Positions 10,259 to 21,135 of a stretch of 64,000 bases of DNA are shown piece after piece. The DNA is from Cryptomeria japonica. Taxonomy: Eukaryota > Streptophyta > Pinopsida > Cupressales > Cupressaceae. The position numbers and the translations under genes are program-made. Each line of letters opens with the position of its first letter. Position 1 is the first letter of the stretch. The stretch covers positions 603,448,709 through 603,512,708 of the forward strand of contig NC_081413.1 in the NCBI RefSeq assembly GCF_030272615.1, written 5' to 3'. The notes under the pieces were generated by a model. That model was given only the letters and a program-made list of their open reading frames with translations, searched no databases and had not been told where the DNA came from.

Positions 10259-13242
10259 GTATAATTTTTATTTTTATTTTAAATAAATCCTTTTTTTTTC
10301 ATTTAGTTTAATTAATAATTTTTGTTTTTGTTTATTAAAATAAATATAATAATTAATATATATATATTGTATAAATAAGTATGTTTCTTTTAAATTTGAA
10401 ATTCATTTAAAACATATATTTATATGTATATAAATTTATTTATAGACAGAAATATATATGTAAATAAATATATTTTAATTGCACAATGGATATAGATTTT
10501 TTTTTTGTAAATATATGATGATACTGCTATTTTGAAACATTTTCAACAGATAAGCTAAAGTCATCGGATCTAAATCAAAGTATATATTTTTATTTCTTAA
10601 ATGCCATGCAACTAAAAACTAAAATAAGATAGTTCATTGAATCCTTGGATTTATTTTGTGCAAGTAATTTATTTTTGACAGAAGTAAATAAGTACATACA
10701 ACAACTATTTGAGTCTAGAAAATATTACAAGGAATCCTTAGAGCTAACTGTAATATATGATTTTTTGATTTCCTTTTTTGCAATTAAACAAATGTAAGAT
10801 TTAAATAAAACCAAATATACACTTCCATATATAGATCTAAATTTTAGATTTTATTTCCGGCCTACTTCATGCATGCGAAGCTATTCATTCCTTTCCTATT
10901 TTATTTCATTTTAATGCATAAAGAATTAAGTAAATTTCTTGCTTTTCAAATTATCATATACACATGAGATATTATTTTTCAAAACTTTTATGAACTAATC
11001 CAGAAATAGTCATTTCTTTTCTGCAGTATAGCATAATAAAATATTTCATTTTTTTAAAGTACATTTAAAGCACACTATCGTCACTTTACAAATAGGTCTC
11101 TCGTTTCTAATAAATGAGGACTTTCAAAGAATAATAATTACATTTACAAATATTTTCCTGCATCAAATAACTCCAGCCACTTCTAATTGTCCTATTTCTT
11201 TCTTCCAACAACCTGCAATAAATCATAGGCTATGACCATGGAGTGCTCACCTCCTAGCCTAGGCTAACTAGTAGCACCCCTGAGCTTAGAGAACCAAGCC
11301 CTAGACAGGTTACACACATGCAAACACAATAAATATGGGAAAAACAATCACATACACATTCCCAACCCAGGCTACACTACACCACACATTGTGATGTCCT
11401 TTCAAGGGTGGTAGTGGACTAAGTACCCTGAGGAGACTGCAAGTATGGTAAAACACAAGCCACCTCATGGCAAACCAAATACATCATAAGTATAACAACC
11501 CCACATCCTTATGCCCCCCAAGGCATTCATGCCTTGTTTCCCTTCTTATGACCCCCAAATGCATAAACAAGCCATGCAACAAGGGTCACATAATTATCCC
11601 TTGTGATCACTCTCATAATGCGAGCCTCTCACTCGAGGGTTGTCAAACTTCTACCATCCACAAGACCATCCTCTCTCCCAAGAGTAGGAAGCCATCATTA
11701 CTCCCAAAGCACATAAAATGTATACAATAAGTAAAGCATACAACACAAATAATTTTCCAAGGAGAACATACAGGAAACTAGCCTTTTTACACAAGCAATT
11801 CTTTTCAACATAACATGCAATATGAAAAAATATTACCAGAAAAGTTAAACCAACCTTCAAACTGCCCAAAGGAATGCTAGATTAGTTGAGGATGAGTAGC
11901 CCAATTCCACAACCCCTTACTTCTCTACCCTTAGCCAAAATCCTATACCAAATCTATCCTTTTCAAAATTGCATTGTCTCCAAAAATGGAGAGTGGGTGA
12001 TTACCTGCAAAATCTCCCATTCTTGTCTAAGAAGACCTCAATGAGAGTTCTCACAGGTTTCTAAAATTGAAAAAGGAAAAGTCTGAAAAAATATCAAAAG
12101 GGATCTCTCATCAAAAAGGAAAGTTAACAACTTAGATGATGCTTCTAATTTTTAATTTTCGCTCAACTTAGGAAACCCACTTTTTAGGGTGTGTAAATGG
12201 TCACATGGGGGTTGAAACATGCCTAAAATTACTCCTAACCCTTAGGTATAACTTATGGGCTTTAGGAAACACTCTTAAACTACCCCCCTAGGTGTCCATT
12301 TAACCCCTTTTCAACTCCTTTAAAGTTAATTTTTGGGTCAAACTTAAGTTGACCATCCGAAAGATTCTCTTCCCAAGGCAATTATGGAATTACATTACAT
12401 TAATTGAAAAAGCTATGGTTAAACAACTCCCTCCAAGAGACAATTTAAAAAAACCAAAACATAAATTAACACGTGTCAAGTGACACAATAAAAATACTTT
12501 TACAAAATTATACATGAAATATTGTCTCTTGTTGGATTTACACAAATAAATAAATTCATTCTAACACACATGCAACATCCACTTTTACAAATAAAATACT
12601 ATACAAAGGGGGTGTTGTCTCTCCAAATAGACAAACCCTGGTTTTACGAATGTACATAGGTCTAGGTTTGGTTCTCCATAATATTTCCATGGTCACATGG
12701 ATAATTTTCCTATGCATCTCAATTACACATTAGTAATTCCAAATAACCTCATATAATATAAAACACATGAATAAGAATACACATCAAACACTCTGCATAC
12801 AATATACATTTAAACAAATCAATACATCTTACATCCAAACAACTCCACATAAGCAATTATCATAATTCTCATAATTTTGATCCATACATAAAACATACAT
12901 CCTATTTCTATCATCATAGTGAAGTCTTGCAAATCCAATAATGACATATATCATCTCAAATATATCATATTCTAGAATCGTATAGAGTTCTATATCATAA
13001 CGTGTATAAATGAAGCATCAACATACATTGATGTTATCCAAATCATGGAATCTTATAAGTTCTAAATCCATAATGCATAAAATGTACACCTCAAAGTGAA
13101 ATGGTTTCATAACCTAGTTCAATTACTTTTCTCACCAATCTATCTGTCTAACATAGCCCATCCTATTGAATTATAGCATTTATTAGTAGGGTCAAAAATG
13201 GTCAACTAATTTAGTCAAAGCTTGGTTGGAAAGGGCCTTACA

Positions 13243-15078
13243 TAAGAGCAAGGCATATAGATGTTTTAACAAAAGATTACAGAAAATTGTTGAGAGTACA
13301 AATGTAAAGATTGATGAACAATTTAGAGGAACTTCAATGTATATAGACTCTAAACCGGCAATAGAGATTCTAACAAATGTACCTACATTGAACCCACCGG
13401 TATAGAATGAAGATCCAATTACACTGGTATCATCTGAAAATTCCACAGTAACTGAGGAACAACAGCAAACGAAGACACCTCGGAATGTAAGATTGAATCA
13501 CTCTGAAGATCAGATAATTGGAAATAAGTATAAAGTAGCTATGACAAGAGGAAGACTAATAAATGAAGAGGTATGTCTTATTTCTCAAATTGAACCATCA
13601 TCAATTAATGAGGCATGTGAAGATAAACATTGGATTAAAGCTATGGAAGAGGAGCTAGAACAAATTGAGAAAAATAACACATGGACATTAGTTCCCCGGC
13701 CTAAAGACAAAATTGTGACTGGAACAAAATGGGTATTTAGAAACAAACTTAATGAAGATGGTAAGTTAATAAAAAATAAAGAAAGACTAGTGTGTAAGGG
13801 ATATTCTTAGAAAGAAGGAATTTATTATAATGAAACCTTTGCACCGGTAGCTAGAATTGAGGCAGTCAGATTATTCTTGGCTTTTGTAGCACACAAGAAC
13901 TACAAAATATATCAAATGGATATTAAATGTGCATTTCTTGAAGAAGAAGTTTACATTGAACAACCTGATGGATTTTCTTTGACAGATAACAACGATGTGG
14001 TTTGCAGGTTAAGGAAATATTTGTATGGGTTGAAACAAGCTCCAAGAGATTGGTATGCAAGATTGGATAAGTATCTTTTGAAGATTGGTTTTTCTAAAGG
14101 TAATGCTGACAACAACTTATACTACAAAGTGACTAATGATGACATCTTGGTTATAGAAGTTTTTGTTGATGATATAATCTTTGGAGGAGAAGATGGATTA
14201 TGTAAAGACTTTTTTATTTAAATGCAGCAAGAATTTGAAATGTCTATGATTGGAGAAATAAAATTCTTTTTAGGATTGCAGATTTTACAGACTGATAAAG
14301 GTATATTCTTGAGTCAATCCAAGTACTTGAAGGAGTTACTAAAGAAATTGGGATGGAGAACTCTAAATTGGTAAGCACACCTATGACTACAAATGACAAA
14401 TTATCTCAAGGGATGAATCCAAACCTATTAATCTGACTAGGTGCAAATCTATGATAGGAGGCCTACTATATTTAACACAAACAAGACCTGATATCATGAA
14501 TACAGTATGTATTGTTTCAAGATTTCAGAGTAATCCTAGAGAAAATCATGAATCAGCAGTAAAAAGGATTTTTCGGTACGTACAAGGCACTACAAACCTT
14601 GGATTATGGTATTCTAGATATGAAAACTTTGAATTATGTGCATACACAGATGCAAATTGGGCAGGAGATGTGGATGATAGAAAAAGAACCACCAGTGGAG
14701 AATTTTTTCTTGGTAGAAGATTAATTTTTTGGTTGAGTAAGAAACAAAGTTGTACATCTTTATCAACAGCGGAATCAGAATATGTTGGAGCAACAACTAA
14801 CTATACATAGGTACTATGGCTTAAGAAAATGTTGAAAGATATAAAGGTAAAATGCAAGGAACCTATTACTATCTATTGTGATAACACTGCAGCAATTGAT
14901 ATCTAAGAACCCGGTATTACATTCTAAAACCAAACATGTCTCTATCAAACTAAATTTTCTAAGGGAGAATGTTGAAGCAAAAGAAATAAAATTGGTTTAT
15001 GTGAATACTAAAGAGCAGATTGTAGATATTTTCACTAAGCCTCTACCTAAGGAGACTTTTGAATATCTCAGAGATTAG
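13243..15078 (+). pseudogene. Copia E Pol: integrase tail, reverse transcriptase, RNase H
   Basis: This is the C-terminal half of a Ty1/copia polyprotein that would copy element RNA into DNA. From 13493 the frame shows the copia RT start (WIKAMEEELEQIEKNNTW, TKWVFRNKL), a stop at 13808, the [13 protein letters not shown] motif, and the catalytic FVDDIIFG at 14162-14185. A stop follows at 14219. A one-base shift near 14340 moves the frame. SMIGGLLYLTQTRPDI and the RNase H region (YTDANWAGD, LSTAESEY) follow at 14451-14810, then another stop and shift, and the usual IFTKPLPKETFEYLR end near 15075. At least three stops and two frameshifts make it inactive. Domain order and motifs make the family certain; the lineage within copia is unclear. 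Confidence 0.9.
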
Positions 15079-15376
15079 CTTGGGGTTATACCCCCATCGG
15101 TAGAGACTTAGATAGTTGATGTTTGTCATCAACCAACAGAATTAACAGAGAAATATTTTATTCTGGCTTTGATGAGGAGAGCTACTTCTCAGGGGGAGTA
15201 GTTAGTATACTAAATTGGTTGGTATTTTGTATATGGAAAATGGTTTTTATATTGATTTGGCATTTGATGTCAAAGGGGGAGAGATTAGTATGGAAAAACA
15301 CAAGAAAAACATATGTAACTCCGAGGGGGAGAGATTATTTATATCTTGTGTTGACATCAATGCCAAAGGGGGAGAT
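15079..15376 (+). promoter_or_regulatory. 3' untranslated region of E with four purine tracts
   Basis: GGGGGAG-containing tracts occur near 15191, 15273, 15324 and 15367. The last (CAAAGGGGGAGAT) abuts the 3' LTR and is the functional polypurine-tract position. Similar arrays precede the 3' LTRs of D and G. Confidence 0.75.
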
Positions 15377-16435
15377 TGTTGGTATTTTGGTATGGTTTTG
15401 TCATTGATGTCAACACCTACTATCCTTATCAACTCTGGCACTTTGGAGAATCGGCAATTTTCATTGACAAGCAAGTGACTTATGCATAGTCATCGGTATC
15501 TAGTACATCGGCAAGATATAATGTTCACCGACACTTGGAATGATATGAAAAACACCTGGTTATGTCGAAGACATCATTTGGACACTTTGTCTTGGAGATT
15601 TGTTCATTGGCACATTCGTATTTGCATATTTGTTGTTATCGAAAAAATAGGTCCAGGATATACACCGGAAGGTTTATCTTTTCCAGATCAGCACGACACA
15701 CGATAGATATGTTTTATTGTTGTTGTAAATGCATCAGGCCGACATGGTGAATCGGTTATTGTATCGGACATTGTTTTATTTGTAAATTTATTTTATTGTA
15801 ATATCTTTTAGAGCCGACCTACTAAAATTGGTCTTAGGTTATGGTATAAATGTAAGATCTTATTTGTAAGGTCGAATGTGGAATGCGAAAAAGGAATTGT
15901 GTGAAGGTATATGCGAGAATAAGAAGAGATGTACACGTAGACATCATTTGAAGGTTGAAGGAGGGTTTTTGTGAAGACAATCAGAACTACACTGGTATTG
16001 AATCCAGGATAGAAAGATGCTAATTTGAGCAGTAAATCCTTATTGGATTTAACCATCCAATTTTAGTCAGTGTGACTCCTATGTGTGTTTGAGCAGTGAG
16101 CTCTAGGAGCTTGGCCTTTCTGCATGTGTAGACCCCATTTGTATGCACATACTATCTGTAGTAATATCATCTGATTGTGGGTAAGGTTTCCCGCCATGGT
16201 TTTTCTCCTTACAGGGTTTCTATGTACAAATATTGGTGTTATGTGTTGTGGATGTTATTGTGTTTCTATTTCATGCATTAATCCTTACTGGTACTATAAT
16301 TAACTGATAAACTGTCTACCGGCATAAAAGACTGGTTTATTAGTATTAAGCATTAAAGTTGGTTAAGTTGTTTTGGTTTGAATTTATTTGACAACTGATT
16401 CACCCCCCCCTCTCAGTTGTCCCTGAGACCTAACA
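15377..16435 (+). repeat. 3' LTR of copia E (1,059 bp)
   Basis: Starts TGTTGGTATTTT after the polypurine tract and ends CCTGAGACCTAACA. Near the end it carries the C-tract motif GATTCACCCCCCCC (about 16397-16410), shared in reverse or direct form with every other SIRE-like or related copia LTR in the window. Confidence 0.87.
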
Positions 16436-17123
16436 GTCATCACTCGATTTCTCTTATCCCCAATGATCTGATCTTCTGAATGATTCAATCTCATATACCT
16501 AAGGAGTCTGCTGACTCTCTCTTCCTCTTCCTTGTTCTTCAGTCATTGTAGAAATCTCTGATACTACTGGTGTAACTAGTTCAACACTTTGTTCTGGTAA
16601 AGGTTCTACCAGTTCATATATAGTCATTTTCACTGCCGGTTCCTTCTCATAAATTTTGATTTGACTTCTGTTAAGCTCATCTACTTTGACATTAGCACTC
16701 TCCACAATTCTCTGCAATCTATTGTTATAACATTTATATGCCTTTCTTTTATTAGAATAACCAAGAAATATGCCTTCATCACATCTAGGATCAAATTTAC
16801 CAATGTCATCATCTCTCCTAATATAACATTTTCTACAAAAAAAATCTGAAATACTTAATTGTAGGTGTATTGTCAAACCATAATTCATAAGGTGTCTTAC
16901 TGGTTTCTCCTTTGATATGTATTCCATTGAATGTATAAACCACTATTCTCACCGCTTCTCTCTAGTAGATATGAGGTAGACTACTTTCCATCATCATTTT
17001 TCTAGCAACATCCAAGATAGTTATGTTCTTTCTTTCCACAACTCCATTCTGTTGAGGTGTCCAAGGACTAGAAAATTGTCTCCTTATACCATGCTTCTCA
17101 CAAAAGTTATTAAATTCATCGGA
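16436..17123 (-). pseudogene. Copia C Pol, integrase C-terminal part
   Basis: Continues the integrase frame broken by the solo LTR. On the minus strand it shows FCEKHGIRRQFS and TPQQNGVVERKN (third catalytic Glu region), then a stop near 16963. The typical copia integrase tail follows (FDPRCDEGIFLGYSNKRKAY), then the linker rich in Glu and Pro leading toward RT (LNHSEDQIIGD). It ends abruptly at 16436, where the LTR of E begins. The same linker occurs in E (LNHSEDQIIGN at about 13493), showing the two elements are related. A frameshift and at least one stop make it inactive. Confidence 0.85.
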
Positions 17124-17689
17124 TGTGATATCATGCCCAAAATTTAGGGCAAGAACGGGATAAATTTTTTTTTTAAATAATAGCATAATAACATTAAATT
17201 CACTAATACGAAATGCACTAGCAAGTTTTTGTATTAACTATGTTAGGAGTTGACTTTATCTACTAACTCGAGTAACCAAAATAGGTAGCAATTAGATACA
17301 GAATTTAATCTATTTAGTTTCATCATCTCATCGATTTTCATCAATGAACTAATTTCGTCAATTAATTAACGCAAGTAAAATTTATCTCCAATAGCCAATT
17401 GACTTATCCTAAGAACTAATTAAATTAGTTCTGACACTTAGTTATATAAAAGTCCATGTTTTATTTTAACCTATAACTATAAGTATATATATATTAATAT
17501 ATATCTGTAGCTATATATTTTAATACTTGTATTATTTACCTCATATTTCTAAACTCTTCCAGCAACCCTAACCTATAATGAATACTATATAGTACCTCTT
17601 ATTTTATTATTTCTATATTCTTTTCTATTTTACCCCTAGCCCTACCCGGACTAGGGTTTTGTATTTATTTTTTTTGATTCTGCTAATGT

Positions 17690-18010
17690 TGAGCAGGGTG
17701 GAGGAGGGCCGAACCCTGGAGTGGTAGCCATGCATCTAGGCAAGGCAGAGGCATTGTTTCCAAAGGAGAGGGGGGTGGCGGGTTCTCCTAGCCGACGTCA
17801 CCCATTATGTGACCACACAGTGGCGGTGCCACGGGCGCTACTCACTGTGTGCCCACATAGTGGTGGTGTCGTGGGTGTTGCCCACTATGTGTTCACACAG
17901 TGGTAGAGGCGAGGGCGCTGCCCACTGTGTGCTCACACAGTTGCAGTGCTGTGGGCGCCGCTCACTGTGTGAATACACAGTGGGGTTTGGCCCACCCCCG
18001 AGACCCCCTT
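17690..18010. repeat. GC-rich island of LARD LTR, copy 3, with 40-bp tandem repeats
   Basis: Four successive 40-bp units start at 17801, 17841, 17881 and 17921, with a partial fifth at 17961. Each opens with an imperfect palindrome of the form CACTGTGTG-NN-CACACAGTG followed by a G-rich spacer. The island occupies the same place as those at 160-465 and 9910-10258, but the unit structure is clear only here. Confidence 0.85.
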
Positions 18011-18066
18011 TTTTTTATATATATATTTTTTTATTTGTAAATATTTTTTTAATTTTTTTAAATATA

Positions 18067-18097
18067 ATATACATATATATATATATATATATATAAT
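18067..18097. repeat. TA microsatellite in LARD-family solo LTR
   Basis: A short AT-dinucleotide run after the GC-rich island, equivalent to the TA tracts that follow the island in the other LTR copies. Confidence 0.85.
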
Positions 18098-21000
18098 ATA
18101 CTATGTACATTTTAAAGGTGAAAACAAATAAACGTATACATATATGAATATATATTTATTTTATAAATATAGACATATATATATATTGCATAATAAATTT
18201 AGGGTAAAGCAAATAAATGTTGATATTTTATTTGAAACACATTTTTTTTAAAAATAGCTTAAGTCATCTAATTTGAATCTATGCATATATTTTCTTTATT
18301 CTAAAATACTTGCTGATGAAATCATAGATAGGCTAATTTTTTTTTTTAATTTATTAAATTTATTTTCTGCAAATGTTTAACTAACAGATTTAAATAAACT
18401 CATCTAGCAACTATATAACTATGAAAATTATTTAAATCAAATAGACTATTTAACTCTAGATTTTTAAAAATCATTAGATTTAATAGCAACTTAATAAATC
18501 TAGAAATTATTAAAATAAAACTATAGAGATGATTACAATAACTTAAGATTATATTTTTTGCAACTAAATTAGACGACAGATTTGAAATAAAATAAAGTTT
18601 ACTCTTCCATAACAAATCTAATTGTTTAATTTCCAGCTTTTTCCATGCTTGCTAACTAATTCTTTATTTTCCTATTTTATTTCATAGGGATAAAAGATTA
18701 AAATAAATTTCTTGTTTTTCAAAATATCAAATACTCAACAAGGAATTAATTTCAAAACATTAGGAACTAAAACTAGAAATATTCATTCAATTTCTATTTT
18801 ATCTCTTTAAAGTACTTTTTTTTAAAAATACAATATAACCATCAATACAAATGGATCTCTCATTTTTGTTAAATCAGGATCTTAAAAATATTAGATACAT
18901 TGCTTTACGAAAATAGTCACAACATAGTTTCCCATTACATAGCTGCAACTTTAAAACATAACTTTTCCATTTCCAGATCTCTTCTGTAGCAAATAAAAAT
19001 CAGCAACTTCTACTTGTCTTAATTCTTTCCTTCCAACAACCTGCAAATAATCAAAGGAGATGACCATGGAGTGCTCACCTCCTAGCCTAGGCTAACTGGT
19101 AGCCACCCCCAAGCTCGGAGAACCAAGCCCTAGATGGGTAACACACATGCAACCACAAAAGGCAAGGGAAAACACAATCTCAAACACAATTCCAACCCGG
19201 CTACACTGCACCACACATTGTGATGTCTTTTCAAGGGTGGTAGTGGACCAAGTACCCTAAGGAGACTACAAGTATGGTAAAACATATAGCCACCTCATGG
19301 CAAACCAAATTCATCAAGTATAACAACTCCATATTCCTTATGCCCCCCCAAGGCATTCATGCCTTAATTCCCTCCTTATGACCCCCAATGCATAAACAAG
19401 CCATGCAGCAAGGGTCACATAAAATCCCTTGTGATCACTCTCATAATGAGAGCCTCTCACTCGAGGGCTATCACTTCTACCACCCACAAGACCGTCCTCT
19501 CTTCCAAGAGTAGGAGGTCTTGATTACTCCCAGAACACATACATTGCATAAGCACCAAACACCAAATAAATTTCCAAGAAATACATGCAGGAAAATTAGT
19601 CTTTTACACAAGCATTTCTTTCAAAACAACATGCAATAAGAAAACGTTAAAAGAAAGGTAGAACCAACCTTAAATTGCCCAAAGGTATGCTAGTTTTGTT
19701 GAGGATGAGCAGCCCAATTCCACCAGTCTTTTCTTTCTACACTTAGCCAAATTCTAAATCCCAAATCTATCTTTTTTCTTTTTTTCAAAATTCTCTATCT
19801 CCAAAAATGGAGAGTGGGTGATTACCCCCAAAATCTCTCTTTCTTTCTTAAGAAGACACTAGTGTGAGTTCTCTCCAGTTTCTAAAGCTGAAAAGAAAAG
19901 TAAGGTAAAATGGGAAAGGGAACTCTCATTCAAAAAGGAAGGTTATCAACTTAGTTCAAGCCTTCTAATTTTCATTTTCGTACAACTTAGAAAAGTCACT
20001 TTTTAGGGTGTCTAAATGGTCACATGGGAGTAGAAACATGCCTAAAATTACTCCTAACCCTTAGGTATACCTTATGGGCTTTAGGAAACCCTAATAAACT
20101 ACCCCTAGGAGTCCATTTAACCCTTTTTAAACCCCTCTAAAGTTTATTTTCGGGTCAAACCTATGTTGACCAACCCAAAGATTCTTTACCCCAAGGCATT
20201 TATAGAATCACATTACATTAATTGAAAAAGCTATAGTTAAACAATTCCCTCCAAGAGACAAATTTGAAAAACTCAAACATAAATCCACACATGTGTCAAG
20301 TGACACAAAGAAAATACTTTTTACAAAATTATACATGAAATTGTGTCTCTTGTTGGATTTAAATGAATCAATTAAATAACATTTAACACACATGCATCAT
20401 TTACTATTATGAATAAAATACGACACAAACGGGGGGTTGTCTCTCCAAATAGACAAACCCTAGTTTTACGAACATACATAGGTCTAGGTTTGGTTCTCCA
20501 TAATATTTTCATGGTCACATGGATAACTTTTCTTGCACAACTCAATCACACATTAGTAATTTTGAATAACCTCATATAATATAAAGCACATGAATAAAAA
20601 TACACATCAAACACTCTGCATACAACATACACTTACACAAACCAATACATCTTATATCCAAATAAATCCACATAAGCAATTATCACAATTCTCATAATTT
20701 TACTCCATACATAAAACATGCATTCTATTTCTATCATTATAGTAAAGTCTTGCAATTCCAATAATGACATACACTATCTCAAATTCATCCTATTCTAGAA
20801 TCATGTAGAGTCCTATATCATAAAGCATATAAATGAAGCATCAATCCTACATCAATGTTATCCAAATCATGGAACCCGATAAGTTCTAAATCTAGATATA
20901 GCTGACATACGTCAGATCAAGATTATTCAATCAGTGGATCTTTTAGGATTTCAATTCATAATACATCAAAATATACACCACCGGGTGAAATAACTCTATA

Positions 21001-21135
21001 ACTTGGTTCAATTTCTTTTCTCACAAATCTATCGGTCTAACACAATCCATTCTATTGTATTATATAGCATTTATTAATAGGGTCAAACATGGTCAACTAA
21101 GTTAATCAAAGCTTGGTTTGGGGGAAGGCCTTACA

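Larger units (their letters stand above)
1..13242 (-). mobile_element. LARD-like non-autonomous LTR retrotransposon (left end outside window)
   Basis: Two long direct repeats bound a non-coding core. Read on the minus strand the order is 5' LTR (13242 to 9052), primer site (9048-9037), internal region, purine-rich tract (5083-5072) and 3' LTR (from 5071, running off the window at base 1). The 5' LTR is 4,191 bp and the core 3,980 bp, the proportions described for LARD elements, which lack gag-pol and depend on gypsy-type partners. No minus-strand open frame of 60 codons or more lies in the core. The element sits inside copia element E; its right flank begins at 13243. Its own target duplication cannot be checked because the left edge is missing. 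Confidence 0.8.
9052..13242 (-). repeat. LARD 5' LTR, complete (4,191 bp)
   Basis: Starts TGTCATGCCC and ends GGGCCTTACA on the plus strand. It is flanked inside by the primer site and outside by copia E coding sequence at 13243. It matches the interrupted 3' LTR (1-5071) and the solo copy (17129-21135). It holds a TA-rich microsatellite (9635-9748) and a GC-rich island (9910-10258). Confidence 0.9.
13243..16435 (+). mobile_element. Copia element E, 3' part
   Basis: Coding sequence for the integrase tail, reverse transcriptase and RNase H, then a 3' untranslated region with repeated purine tracts and a 1,059-bp 3' LTR. The 5' part lies beyond the LARD, outside the window: the LARD inserted into E between integrase and RT. 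The right edge is followed by GTCAT (16436-16440), the presumed target duplication, and by minus-strand copia C, so E is inserted in C. Confidence 0.85.
17129..21135 (-). mobile_element. Solo LTR of the LARD family (4,007 bp)
   Basis: It aligns along its length to the LARD LTRs at 9052-13242 and 1-5071 and ends GGCCTTACA. It is flanked by the 5-bp direct repeat TGTGA (17124-17128 and 21136-21140). The empty site is visible in sister element D near 34103-34107, where integrase reads through. The first two bases are TA instead of TG, one G-to-A change. No internal region is present. It is more diverged than the two LTRs of the LARD, so it is probably an older insertion or from another subfamily. 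Confidence 0.88.

Noticed and set aside
13493-15078. Reassigned TAG codon or stop readthrough as an explanation for the many in-frame TAGs
   Set aside because: TGA and TAA stops and frameshifts occur in the same frames, and catalytic residues are also lost. Decay of methylated CAG is the simpler explanation.
15123-15706. Short frames in the E 3' untranslated region and LTR
   Set aside because: They overlap purine tracts and LTR sequence, lack any family signal and are not kept in related LTRs.
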